Program-made: the position numbers and the translations under genes | Assembly (NCBI GenBank): GCA_037131735.1 | Contig: JBAXQM010000001.1 | Location: forward strand, 310,001-374,000 | DNA from: CAIUPE01 sp037131735 | GTDB taxonomy: Bacteria; Pseudomonadota; Alphaproteobacteria; Rhizobiales; Beijerinckiaceae | Reading direction: 5' to 3' | Length of the DNA stretch: 64,000 nt | Notes under the pieces: generated by a model | The model's input: the letters and a program-made list of their open reading frames with translations, nothing else | The model's database searches: none | Told to the model about the DNA's origin: nothing | In this document: in pieces, positions 25,538-34,618 of the stretch | Layout of the letters: each line of letters begins with the position of its first letter | Numbering within the stretch: position 1 is the first letter of the stretch

Positions 25538-27340
25538 ATGTCATCAAAACGCGCAGTAGAAGCACACACAGCTCTCAATTCCGTTCGAATTGAGTTAGCT
25601 AAATCGATCATTGTTGTTCTTCTCATAATCGGCTTAACGACGTGGCAATTTCATTTCGTCTACGATTCTATACTTAAGCATCCGCAGCTCAATCTCTTGA
25701 TTGTTTTCACATTCATTGGCGGCGTGATAGCAGCTTTCGTATCAGGCTATCGCCTACTTAATGAGATAAGCGTTCTCCAGGCCATGAAAGAAACACACCA
25801 TGATTTTTCAGAAATGGAAAAGCTTGGTGATGACGGCGGCGTTACACGACTTGTTCGCGCAGCAGAGCCCGGGATTTTGATAAAGAGACCGCGTCTTCTC
25901 GGCGAAGTTTATCGCCAAATTATGGGCGAGTTACTCTCAACACGCACTTTGCGTATATCTCTTGCTCAACGAACGGCTTTGTTTGACTCGCTCAAAGAAG
26001 AGATCGTGGGCGAGCGATCATTTACGACTTATCTCACGGGCATCCTCATTATGATGGGCCTTATCGGAACATTTATTGGTCTGATGGAAATGGTCGCGTC
26101 GGTTGGGGGTATCGTCGGTGGTTTGGCCAAAGCAGGGACAGGTTCTGACGAGGCAATCAAAAGCGTTATCCGCGATCTTGAAGCGCCCCTTGTCGGCATG
26201 GCGACGGGCTTTTCAGCGTCTTTGTTTGGTCTCTTTGGATCTTTGGCGCTTGGACTTATCGCGCGTTTCATCAATTCCGCCATGTTGGCATTGCGACAAG
26301 ATTTTGAAGGCTGGCTAATCCGGATTGGCACCCTCGAGGGTCAGGGTGTGTCATCAGTCGCTGGCGTTGCATCAAGTGACGCGAGCGTTGTGACGTTAGC
26401 GAGCACATTGCTTGGCGCCTTCAGAACCACTCAAGGACTCATCACGCGCAGCGCCGAGGTGATGAAAAAGCTCGGCGATCGACAAGAGACACAAACATCG
26501 GCGTTATCGATGCTCGTCGAACAAGTTGAATCGCTCTCTCTGCGTCAGGCTAATATTTTTCAACAAATGAAAAAGCTTGATGTCATTAGTGATTCTGTTG
26601 AACGGCTGCGCGAGGAAGAAATTTTGCGGGACCGGGCGACGGCCAATCGTTATGCGGATGGTGTCGGCCGCTTGTCGCAGACGATTGAGGAAGCTCGCGG
26701 GACAATAGTTGAAACCGTTGGTCAAGTTGCGGAACAACACCGTACCACCGAGCGTCTTGTGCGTGCTCTTGAATTGCAGACGACCCGGGGTTTTGAAAGC
26801 TTTGGTGTTGAGGTGAATGCCCTCAAGAGTTCGGGCGAAGAGCGGGGTCGTGTTGCGATCGAATCTAATGCGGCTCTTGAAAAATTGTTGCGTGAATCAA
26901 CTCGTCCGCTGGATGTAAAGACAATTGGAGATCATCTCTCAGCATCGGTCGATGAAAGATTGGCGGCAGGTTTTGGGGCCGTTGCATCCTCCTTTGATGA
27001 TTCACTCTCGCGTCTCCTTGTTGGTATCGAAAAACTTGGCTCCACACAGGCGGATCTTGCCGATCGCCTTGCCGCGCTTGATCGCGGCACTGATCCTGTT
27101 GCTGAAATGCGCGCTTTTGGTGAGCATATTGAACAAGGTTTGTCACAAGGGCTCGGTGAAATTGCGCGCGTGCTTGACAGTATCTTGATAGCGCAAGCCA
27201 CTTCGCCAAAGCCGGCAATGCCTGATGGAATCGATATGCCTACGCCTGTCGACACACCTGATTTGTCGGCGGTCAGTCAGGCGGTGAATGAGGCCATTCT
27301 CGCGCGCTTTCGTCGTCGCAATGGTCAGTCAGACGCTTGA
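25538..27340 (+). CDS. MotA/TolQ/ExbB-like proton-channel protein with long C-terminal tail
   Basis: The 600-aa protein has two N-terminal membrane spans (about residues 22-42 and 52-72), a cytoplasmic segment, and two further spans (about 168-190 and 215-245). The GLIGTFIGLMEMV and GMATGFSASLFGLFGSLALG segments match the MotA/ExbB channel core. Residues 250-600 form a long helical, probably coiled-coil cytoplasmic tail, unlike ordinary MotA. It starts 9 bp after the MotB-like gene. Together they likely form a proton-driven motor unit. The tail is reminiscent of ZorA, but the neighbours are type I secretion genes, as with SiiB. Confidence 0.82.
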   Translation: MSSKRAVEAHTALNSVRIELAKSIIVVLLIIGLTTWQFHFVYDSILKHPQLNLLIVFTFIGGVIAAFVSGYRLLNEISVLQAMKETHHDFSEMEKLGDDGGVTRLVRAAEPGILIKRPRLLGEVYRQIMGELLSTRTLRISLAQRTALFDSLKEEIVGERSFTTYLTGILIMMGLIGTFIGLMEMVASVGGIVGGLAKAGTGSDEAIKSVIRDLEAPLVGMATGFSASLFGLFGSLALGLIARFINSAMLALRQDFEGWLIRIGTLEGQGVSSVAGVASSDASVVTLASTLLGAFRTTQGLITRSAEVMKKLGDRQETQTSALSMLVEQVESLSLRQANIFQQMKKLDVISDSVERLREEEILRDRATANRYADGVGRLSQTIEEARGTIVETVGQVAEQHRTTERLVRALELQTTRGFESFGVEVNALKSSGEERGRVAIESNAALEKLLRESTRPLDVKTIGDHLSASVDERLAAGFGAVASSFDDSLSRLLVGIEKLGSTQADLADRLAALDRGTDPVAEMRAFGEHIEQGLSQGLGEIARVLDSILIAQATSPKPAMPDGIDMPTPVDTPDLSAVSQAVNEAILARFRRRNGQSDA

Positions 27341-27367
27341 TCATTTTCTCGAACACAAAGGAATTAT

Positions 27368-27715
27368 GTGATCATGTTGGATCGTACCGAAAAACCCGAA
27401 GCGCCAAAGCCGCAACCGCCGATGCAGCTTGATCGTCGACCTTGTTGTATTGTTGCCGAGCTCTTGTTTGATGAAGAGGATCTCGTGCTCGATGGTATCG
27501 TGCGCTGGCTCTTGCCGGATCGCGCTTTATTTCGCGAAGCGTCGCGTTACATTCTCGATCGCCGCGATGATCGCGTACGCTTGCGCATTCTTGGCGAAGA
27601 TCATCCAGCCAAGATTATAGGAGCAAGCCGCGATGGTTATGAGATTTCTTTTGAAACTGTCATTCCGGCCGAGACCGTTACCGAATGGGTCGACCGCTAT
27701 CTGACTGAAGAATAG
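27368..27715 (+). CDS. Small protein of unknown function at the end of the type I secretion/motor operon
   Basis: The 115-aa protein belongs to no family I recognise. It has a Pro-rich start, then an acidic/basic central part (LFDEEDLVLDGIVRWLLPDR, ILDRRDDRVRLRILGEDH) that alternates like short beta strands, and an acidic helix at the end. It has no membrane span or signal peptide. It starts 27 bp after the MotA-like gene, with AAAGGA upstream of a GTG (27368); an ATG at 27374 is possible. A PilZ-like barrel was considered, but the usual RxxxR and (D/N)xSxxG motifs are not seen. Confidence 0.7.
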   Translation: MIMLDRTEKPEAPKPQPPMQLDRRPCCIVAELLFDEEDLVLDGIVRWLLPDRALFREASRYILDRRDDRVRLRILGEDHPAKIIGASRDGYEISFETVIPAETVTEWVDRYLTEE

Positions 27716-27727
27716 AATCTTGAGAAA

Positions 27728-27804
27728 TGGTCGGAGCGAAAGGATTTGAACCTTCGACCCCCTCGTCCCGAACGAGGTGCGCTACCAGGCTGCGCTACGC
27801 TCCG
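27728..27804 (-). tRNA. tRNA-Pro (CGG anticodon)
   Basis: Read on the minus strand, the 77-nt cloverleaf starts CGGAGCG and ends with the paired CGCTCCG followed by ACCA. The anticodon stem CCTCG/CGAGG encloses TTCGGGA, giving anticodon CGG. The T arm contains GGTTCAAATCC. CCA is encoded. Confidence 0.96.
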
Positions 27805-27967
27805 ACTTGTTCCGCTGGCGGGAAGGCGGCGTTATAGCGGCGCGGCCCTGGCCTCGCAAGCGGCTTCCGGTTGAGCCGATCTGTCACAGGGCTTTTGAAG
27901 ACCGGATTTTTTCACTTCGGGTTGCGTCCATCATGCTGTCGCTTTATGCATCCTTCGCGAGTCGCAT

Positions 27968-28042
27968 TGGGGCGTCGCCAAGCGGTAAGGCAGTGGATTT
28001 TGATTCCACCATGCGGAGGTTCGAATCCTCCCGCCCCAGCCA
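27968..28042 (+). tRNA. tRNA-Gln (TTG anticodon)
   Basis: The 75-nt cloverleaf has acceptor arms TGGGGCG and CGCCCCA followed by GCCA. The anticodon stem GTGGA/TCCAC encloses TTTTGAT, giving anticodon TTG. The T loop is GGTTCGAATCC. CCA is encoded. It converges with hrpB. Confidence 0.96.
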
Positions 28043-28070
28043 TCCTTCTCTCTGAACAATAATTCGATCT

Positions 28071-30533
28071 TCAGGTCCCGCGTGGTTTGGCCCGTGCGGT
28101 CGGCTGCGCCTTGGCCGGATCGTCCGGCCAGACATGTTTCGGATAGCGCCCTTTCATTTCGCTTTTGACCGCTGCCCAAGAGCCGCGCCAAAAGCCGGGG
28201 AGATCGCGCGTGATCTGGATCGGCCGATGGGCCGGCGACAAGAGATGAAGAACAAGCGGAATCCGGCCCTGGGCGACGCTCGGATGGGTTTCAAGCCCGA
28301 AGAGTTCCTGAACGCGGATGGCAAGCACCGGCCCTTCCTGCGCCTCATAATCAATCGCGTGGCGGTTTCCGGTTGGCGCGGCGAAAAAGGCTGGTGCCTC
28401 GACCTCAACCCGCTGTTGAAGGGTCCAATCGAGAAGTGACATCAATGCATCGCGGAAAAGGTCGTCATTGAGATCGGCAAGACCTGTCTTGCCCGTGAGG
28501 TAGGGCGCGAGCCAGACTTCGGTGCTCCTCTCCAGAGCTTCATCTGAGAGATCGGGCCAATCCGGGTCCGTCCGGCGCAAAAACAGAATCCGGTCCCGCC
28601 ATTGTCGCGTGGCTTTGGAGAGGGGCCACCGTTCAGCACCAAGATTAGCCAATCCCCGCGCCAAGATCGCGGCAGCCTCGTCAGTTGAGGGCACAGGCAG
28701 TCGTTGCTCGGCCAGAACAAGTGCGCCTAAGCGGCGAACGCGGGTGGCGCGGAGTGCTGCCGCCTCGCGGTCGAATGTGATTGCGGTTTCGGTGACAATG
28801 TCCGCTCCATAGTCCCCTTCGATCTCGGGGAGCGTAAGGGGCGCAGCCAAAAGAATACGCGCATTGGCAGCACTGCCCGCAATTTCGCCGATGGCCAAAT
28901 AGGTCTCACGCGCGAGCGGATCATGAGGTTCCAATCCGGCAGCGCGGCCATTCGCCATTAAAAACATGCCCGGCGCGCCGCGTGCTTTGGCGATGCGATC
29001 AGGAAACGCTAACGCAAGTAAAGCGCCTGCCGAGAGTTCTGCTTTGGTGCCCTTCATGGAAACAGTTGCCGCCCATGATTTAGCAAGGCGTCTCACATCT
29101 TCAGCACGACGAGAGCGGTCGCGACGAAACGTATCACGGCGAAGCGTGAGATCGGCAGCTGTGCCGCCTAACCCTCTTTCAACAATCAAAGCGGCAAGCT
29201 CGGCAGCCTCACGCGCGGCACCTCTTTCTGCAGCGGCAACAATCATGCGCGCTAAACGCGGGGGCAGAGGCAGCGCGCGTATCGCACGACCCGTGTCGGT
29301 GATGTGTCCTTCATGATCAAGCGCATCAAGCGCACGAAGCGTGGCGCGTGCTTCTGTGAGCGCAGGCTTCGGCGGTGGATCAAGAAAAGCGAGGCGCGCG
29401 GGATCGGTCACACCCCAATCAGCACAATCAAGCATGAGACCAGAAAGATCAGCCGCAAGAATTTCAGGAGATGAGAAGGGTTCCAGCGCGCCCGTCGCCG
29501 CCTCTTCCCATAGACGATAACAAATGCCGGGTTCAGTGCGTCCCGCGCGACCACGTCGTTGATCAGCAGACGCCCGCGACACACGCCGTGTTTCCAGTCG
29601 TGTCAAACCAAGATCCGGTTCGTAAAGCGGAACGCGTTGCAGACCCGAATCGATAACAATACGCACACCTTCAATGGTAAGCGATGTCTCGGTAATCGAG
29701 GTCGCCAAAACAATTTTTCGTTTACCGGCGGGCGCGGGTGAAATGGCTTTGTCTTGTTCTGCGGGGTCCATCGCGCCATAGAGCGGTGCAATCTCTATTG
29801 AAGATGAGTTTATCTTCTCGTGCAGCAAATAAGCTGTACGTTTGATTTCGTTTTGGCCCGGCAAGAAGACGAGTACTGATCCCTGATCATCAGCAAGCGC
29901 CACGCGAACGGTCTCGACAATCACCTCTTCCAAACGACGTGAGGGATCGCGCGGGCGATAGCGTGTCTCAATAGGGAAGGCACGCCCTTCACTCTCGATC
30001 ACGGGGCATTGGCCGAGGAGTTCCGCAACGCGCGCGCCATCTATTGTTGCCGACATTGCAAGAATACGAAGATCAGGACGTAAGGCTTGCTGCGCATCAA
30101 GCGCGAAAGCCAAACCGAGATCGGCGTCGAGTGATCTTTCGTGAAATTCGTCAAAGAGAACGGCAGCCACAGAAGAGAGCGCAGGATCATCGAGAATCAT
30201 GCGTGTAAATATGCCTTCGGTGATCACTTCGATTTTTGTGCGCGCGCTGACTTTCGAACCAAGCCTAACGCGATAACCCACAGTATCGCCCACCGCCTCG
30301 CCAAGTGTTGCTGCCATACGCGCGGCCGCGCTACGTGCCGCGAGACGTCTCGGTTCGAGAACAAGAATTTTTTTGTCGTCACGCCAGGACGCATCGAGAA
30401 GCGCTAAAGGTACGCGCGTTGTTTTACCGGCGCCCGGAGGCGCAACAAGAACGAGAGATGAATGTTTTGTCAGAGCCTCAAGACATACCGGAAGCACATC
30501 ATCAATCGGAAGCCTTGTTGAAAAAGACGGCAT
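28071..30533 (-). CDS. hrpB: ATP-dependent helicase HrpB
   Basis: The 820-aa DEAH-box helicase has motif I APPGAGKTT, motif II DEFHER, motif III SATID, and motif VI QRRGRAGR. The helicase-associated domain and the HrpB-specific C terminus (VPSTDEAAAIL, YLTGKTGLADLNDD, FWRGSWAAVK) follow. Full family length and no frameshift. The precise cellular RNA substrate of HrpB is not known. It starts 21 bp after the glcF stop, so it may be read with glcDEF. Confidence 0.93.
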   Translation of the reverse strand: MPSFSTRLPIDDVLPVCLEALTKHSSLVLVAPPGAGKTTRVPLALLDASWRDDKKILVLEPRRLAARSAAARMAATLGEAVGDTVGYRVRLGSKVSARTKIEVITEGIFTRMILDDPALSSVAAVLFDEFHERSLDADLGLAFALDAQQALRPDLRILAMSATIDGARVAELLGQCPVIESEGRAFPIETRYRPRDPSRRLEEVIVETVRVALADDQGSVLVFLPGQNEIKRTAYLLHEKINSSSIEIAPLYGAMDPAEQDKAISPAPAGKRKIVLATSITETSLTIEGVRIVIDSGLQRVPLYEPDLGLTRLETRRVSRASADQRRGRAGRTEPGICYRLWEEAATGALEPFSSPEILAADLSGLMLDCADWGVTDPARLAFLDPPPKPALTEARATLRALDALDHEGHITDTGRAIRALPLPPRLARMIVAAAERGAAREAAELAALIVERGLGGTAADLTLRRDTFRRDRSRRAEDVRRLAKSWAATVSMKGTKAELSAGALLALAFPDRIAKARGAPGMFLMANGRAAGLEPHDPLARETYLAIGEIAGSAANARILLAAPLTLPEIEGDYGADIVTETAITFDREAAALRATRVRRLGALVLAEQRLPVPSTDEAAAILARGLANLGAERWPLSKATRQWRDRILFLRRTDPDWPDLSDEALERSTEVWLAPYLTGKTGLADLNDDLFRDALMSLLDWTLQQRVEVEAPAFFAAPTGNRHAIDYEAQEGPVLAIRVQELFGLETHPSVAQGRIPLVLHLLSPAHRPIQITRDLPGFWRGSWAAVKSEMKGRYPKHVWPDDPAKAQPTARAKPRGT

Positions 30534-30554
30534 ATCTAAAAGTATCGACGTCCT

Positions 30555-31889
30555 TCAATGTAGTCCGGGGTCAGCCAACACGCGCGGTTGGGGACCACCC
30601 GTCGCCCAGTCGAGCAATTCTACTGTATGAATGACAACGATATCAGAGTTGCGATCTTTAAGACCTTTACCGATTTGCGTCATGCAACCAAGATTACCTG
30701 TGGCCACAATATCAGGTTTCGTCCGTTCGATATTTTTTACTTTGCGCTCGCGTAAAGCGCCGGAGAGTTCAGGCTGCATCATATTGTAAGTGCCCGCAGA
30801 ACCACAGCAGATATGGCCTTCGGGAACATCTTTCACGATGAAGCCTGCGGCCTTCAGCAGATTTTTAGGCTCGTCGCGTAGTTGTTGACCATGCTGCATC
30901 GAGCAGGCTGAATGATAGGCGATGGTCTGCCCTGTTGCATTAATCGACGGAGGAAGTCCAAACTGTGAAACGATTTCGGTGATATCTTTCGCGAGCGCTG
31001 ACACGCGCGCGGCCTTCTCGGCCCAGAGCGGATCATCACGAAACATAAAACCGTAATCTTTGATCGTTGTTCCGCAGCCTGACGTCGTGATGGCGATAGC
31101 GTCCAATCCTTCGCCATCAATTTCCTTCATCCACGCCTCAATATTGGCTTTCGCGAAATCATGGCTCTCCGCGTCGCGGCCCATGTGATGAACAAGCGCG
31201 CCACAGCAACCTTCACCTTTTGCGCGGACAACATCAAACCCCATCCTTGTCAGCAAACGAATAGTGGCGTCATTGATACCGGGATCAAGCACGGTTTGCG
31301 CGCATCCACCCAGCAACGCGATACGACCCCGTTTTGTCGTTTGCGTCGGAATGATACCAGCCGTTTCATAACGCGATCGCGCAGGCAAAGTGAGCGGTGC
31401 GAGATCAAGCATCGCTCCCAGTTTTTTACCAACAGCGGGTAAAGCGCGGATCGCGGGTGCCAATAATTTTCCAAAACGCGCGCCAAACAGGGCAAAGCGG
31501 AAGCGCGTGGGGTAAGGCAATACAAACGCCAAGACAGACCGTATCAACCGATCACTCAAGGGTCGTGTGTAAGTCGCTTCAATATGCGCGCGTGCGTGAT
31601 CGATGAGATGCATATAATGCACGCCCGAAGGACAGGTTGTCATGCAAGAGAGGCATGAAAGACAGCGATCAATATGGGTAACGACATCTTTTGTGGCGGG
31701 CTTGCCGCGCTCAAGCATGTCCTTGATCATATAGATGCGGCCGCGCGGTGAATCGAGCTCATCGCCAAGAAGCAAATAAGTCGGACATGTCGCTGTACAA
31801 AATCCGCAATGAACGCAGGTGCGGAGAATTTTTTCGGAAGCCTGCATTGCAGGCTCTTGAAGCGCTTCGGGTCTGAAGGATGTTTGCAT
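30555..31889 (-). CDS. glcF: Glycolate oxidase iron-sulfur subunit
   Basis: The 444-aa subunit has two 4Fe-4S motifs near the N terminus (CVHCGFCTATCP and CLSCLSCMTTCP). Two CCG domains follow, marked by CCGALVHHMG and CCGSAGTYN. It passes electrons from the GlcD flavin towards the membrane quinone pool during oxidation of glycolate to glyoxylate. It is the last gene of glcD-glcE-glcF, 11 bp after glcE. Confidence 0.95.
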   Translation of the reverse strand: MQTSFRPEALQEPAMQASEKILRTCVHCGFCTATCPTYLLLGDELDSPRGRIYMIKDMLERGKPATKDVVTHIDRCLSCLSCMTTCPSGVHYMHLIDHARAHIEATYTRPLSDRLIRSVLAFVLPYPTRFRFALFGARFGKLLAPAIRALPAVGKKLGAMLDLAPLTLPARSRYETAGIIPTQTTKRGRIALLGGCAQTVLDPGINDATIRLLTRMGFDVVRAKGEGCCGALVHHMGRDAESHDFAKANIEAWMKEIDGEGLDAIAITTSGCGTTIKDYGFMFRDDPLWAEKAARVSALAKDITEIVSQFGLPPSINATGQTIAYHSACSMQHGQQLRDEPKNLLKAAGFIVKDVPEGHICCGSAGTYNMMQPELSGALRERKVKNIERTKPDIVATGNLGCMTQIGKGLKDRNSDIVVIHTVELLDWATGGPQPRVLADPGLH

Positions 31890-31900
31890 CGTATAATCGC

Positions 31901-33088
31901 TTAAGAGCGGACCATCAGGCCCGGATTGAAAATCCGTTTGGGATCATGGGCGAGCCGAATACGCTCGGAAAGCGCGGCAAGAGGCGGTGCTAACGGCTCG
32001 AACACATCAAGCGATGCGCGCATGTCTTCAGGCGCGCGAAATAATGTGGCATGGCCGCCTGTGTCTTTAAGTGCGTGGCGAATGCTCGCAGCGCCCGCAT
32101 CGCTCACACTTTCTGTTTGTAACCAAATCAACCCGCCACCCCAATCAAGCAGTAAACGGAAAGGCAAACCTGCTTCACGAATGGCCTTCAAGACTATGGG
32201 AGCCTTCGACGGTGCAATTGAAATTTTCCAAACGGCGTCATGGGCCGGTTCGACAAAATCACTCACATCACGAATGCGCGCCCAAAGCCGGTAAGATGCC
32301 TCTTGATCAAGCCGTTCAACGCGTCCGAATGAGGCGAGATCTTGCGATAATTTTTCAGCGCGATAGGCAATTGAATCCGGAAAGCCTTCAAGTCTGATCA
32401 CAGTCGTGGCCACGCGCTCGAGACCAGCAGGAAGATGCGCCGCTCCCGTCACATCAAAAGGCGACCCCAAGGCTTTTGCCATCGCAGCGACCGCGCGTGT
32501 CTCATCAAGACCATGCAGCATTAGTGTGAGCGTGCTTTGTGGCTTCGGCAAAACCTTGAAAATCGCCTCGGTAATCAAACCGAGCGTGCCCCAAGAACCG
32601 GCAAAGAGTTTGACAAGATCAAGACCCGTGACATTCTTCATCACGCGGCCACCGGATTTGATCAATTCACCTTCGCCATTGATGAATCGTATACCGATCA
32701 AACTATCACGACAGGCACCCGCTTGAATGCGACGTGGGCCAGAAAGATTTGTTGCTGCGAGCCCGCCGATCGTCGGGTCACCCGATGAGCCCATCAGCGC
32801 GCGCAAATCCGGGGGCTCAAAAGGCAGCATCTGATTTTTTTCATCCAGCCGATCCATCACATCTTTGAGCGGCGTTCCGGCGCGGGCACCAATCACCATT
32901 TCGGATGGTTCATAGAGTGTGATGCCCTGTAATTGCTTCGTCGAGACGGTTGCCAATGCTATGATCGGTTGACCTATTGCGGTTTTTGTACCGCCACCAA
33001 CGAGCCGTAAGGTCGTGCCATTACGCGAGGCATTACGAATACGCGTAACAAAATCATCTTCCGCAAAAAGCGAATGCGCTTCACTCAT
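31901..33088 (-). CDS. glcE: Glycolate oxidase FAD-binding subunit GlcE
   Basis: The 395-aa protein is a shortened FAD-binding type 4 oxidoreductase. The FAD-binding segment MGSSGDPTIGGLAATNLSG and the domain around GGRVMKNVTGLDLVKLFAGSWGTLGLITE are typical of GlcE. It is required with GlcD and GlcF for glycolate dehydrogenase activity. The glcD stop precedes its ATG by 2 bp, indicating tight coupling. Confidence 0.94.
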   Translation of the reverse strand: MSEAHSLFAEDDFVTRIRNASRNGTTLRLVGGGTKTAIGQPIIALATVSTKQLQGITLYEPSEMVIGARAGTPLKDVMDRLDEKNQMLPFEPPDLRALMGSSGDPTIGGLAATNLSGPRRIQAGACRDSLIGIRFINGEGELIKSGGRVMKNVTGLDLVKLFAGSWGTLGLITEAIFKVLPKPQSTLTLMLHGLDETRAVAAMAKALGSPFDVTGAAHLPAGLERVATTVIRLEGFPDSIAYRAEKLSQDLASFGRVERLDQEASYRLWARIRDVSDFVEPAHDAVWKISIAPSKAPIVLKAIREAGLPFRLLLDWGGGLIWLQTESVSDAGAASIRHALKDTGGHATLFRAPEDMRASLDVFEPLAPPLAALSERIRLAHDPKRIFNPGLMVRS

Positions 33089-33090
33089 CG

Positions 33091-34518
33091 TTAGATCCGC
33101 CCTTCAAGCGGGAAGACCTTCGCCGGATTAAGAAGCCACCCAGAGTCAAATGCGGCACGCACACGCATCTGCTGATGAAGGTCAGCGGCGTTAAATTGTT
33201 TGGTCATAAGATCGCGTTTTTCGATCCCCACGCCATGTTCGCCGGTGAGACAACCGCCCACTTCAACGCAGAGCCTTAAAATATCATTACCTGCTTCTTC
33301 AGCTTTGGCAGCTTCTACAGGATCATTGCAGTTGTAGAGAATCAAAGGATGCAAATTACCATCACCCGCATGAAACACATTGGCGACGCGCAAGCCGTAT
33401 GATTTTACGATTTCATCGATCCGGCGCAGCACATAGGGCAATTGCCCGGTCGGAATAGTGCCATCCATGCAGATATAATCTGCAACACGACCGGTCGCTC
33501 CAAAAGCGGATTTACGTCCCTTCCAGATCGCTGCCGTTTCCATAGCCGATTTCGATTCTCGGATTGTTTTGACGTGATGCTGTTCCGCAATCGCAATGAT
33601 GCGTTTGAGGATTGCATCCATCTCGGCATCGGATCCTTCGACTTCAATGATGAGCAGCGCTTCGACATCAAGCGGATAACCGGCATGAGCAAAGGCTTCG
33701 CAGATTTCAATCGCGGGCTTGTCCATAAATTCCATGGCGACCGGAATAATGCCGGCGCCAATAATCGCAGCAACACATTCGCCCGCCGCTTCGCTCGATT
33801 CAAAGCCAAACAGCACGGGCCTAGCGCCTTCAGCCTGTCGCAGAATACGCACGGTCGCTTCGGTCACGATACCGAGCTGACCTTCCGAGCCGATGATGAC
33901 GCCTAAAAGATCAAGCCCGGGTGCATCAAGCGCATCAGACCCGATGTCGACAATGGTGCCGTCGATCATCACCATCCTCACGCCAAGAATGTTATTTGTC
34001 GTTACGCCATATTTGAGGCAATGCGCGCCGCCAGAATTCATGCCGATATTGCCGGCAATTGTGCAGGCAAGTTGTGATGACGGATCGGGCGCATAGAAAA
34101 ATCCATCCTGCGCTACCGCGTTCGAAATACCGAGATTGGTAATCCCCGCCTGAACGCGCATTGTGCGATCGGCAAAATTGACATCAAGAATCTTCGCCAT
34201 TTTTCCGATGCCAATGATGATGGCATCTTCTTGCGGAATGGCACCGCCTGCGAGCGATGTCCCGGCGCCGCGCGGAACAATCTTGACCCCATTCTGATGG
34301 CAATAGCGCATTACGGCCGCGACCTCTTCTGTCGTTGTGGGCAGAACGACGGCGAGCGGCATTTTGCGATAGGCGGTCAGCGCATCTGTTTCAAAGGCGC
34401 GCCGTTCGTCCTCGGACACAATCAGGGATGAAGGTGGCACAAGTGCAGCCAAGCCTTCGATAATGGCATCGCGGCGGGCCAGAATGGCTTCATCGGGGAG
34501 GGGAAAGGCAATGCCCAT
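33091..34518 (-). CDS. glcD: Glycolate oxidase catalytic subunit GlcD
   Basis: The 475-aa FAD-linked oxidase has the PCMH-type FAD domain (PRGAGTSLAGGAIP, GNIGMNSGGAHCLKYG, IIGSEGQLGIVTEATVR). The C-terminal cap carries FHAGDGNLHPLILYN and the GEHGVGIEKRDLM motif with catalytic residues. It oxidises glycolate to glyoxylate, as in 2-phosphoglycolate salvage. It is the first gene of the glc operon. No GlcC-like regulator lies alongside. Confidence 0.95.
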   Translation of the reverse strand: MGIAFPLPDEAILARRDAIIEGLAALVPPSSLIVSEDERRAFETDALTAYRKMPLAVVLPTTTEEVAAVMRYCHQNGVKIVPRGAGTSLAGGAIPQEDAIIIGIGKMAKILDVNFADRTMRVQAGITNLGISNAVAQDGFFYAPDPSSQLACTIAGNIGMNSGGAHCLKYGVTTNNILGVRMVMIDGTIVDIGSDALDAPGLDLLGVIIGSEGQLGIVTEATVRILRQAEGARPVLFGFESSEAAGECVAAIIGAGIIPVAMEFMDKPAIEICEAFAHAGYPLDVEALLIIEVEGSDAEMDAILKRIIAIAEQHHVKTIRESKSAMETAAIWKGRKSAFGATGRVADYICMDGTIPTGQLPYVLRRIDEIVKSYGLRVANVFHAGDGNLHPLILYNCNDPVEAAKAEEAGNDILRLCVEVGGCLTGEHGVGIEKRDLMTKQFNAADLHQQMRVRAAFDSGWLLNPAKVFPLEGRI

Positions 34519-34618
34519 GGGCGGATCCTTTGAAAAAGTCTCGCCCCATGTTTTGAAAGTTTTTTTCAGATTTGCAAGTGCGTTTCAGCGCCGCGCAGGC
34601 ATGCGCGTCGTTTTGCGC

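Noticed and set aside
20163..27715. Zorya-type anti-phage defence system, because of the MotA-like protein with a long tail and the MotB-like partner
   Set aside because: No ZorC, ZorD or ZorE helicase/nuclease gene is present. The order is MotB-like before MotA-like, and both neighbours are type I secretion genes, which fits an SPI-4-like arrangement better.
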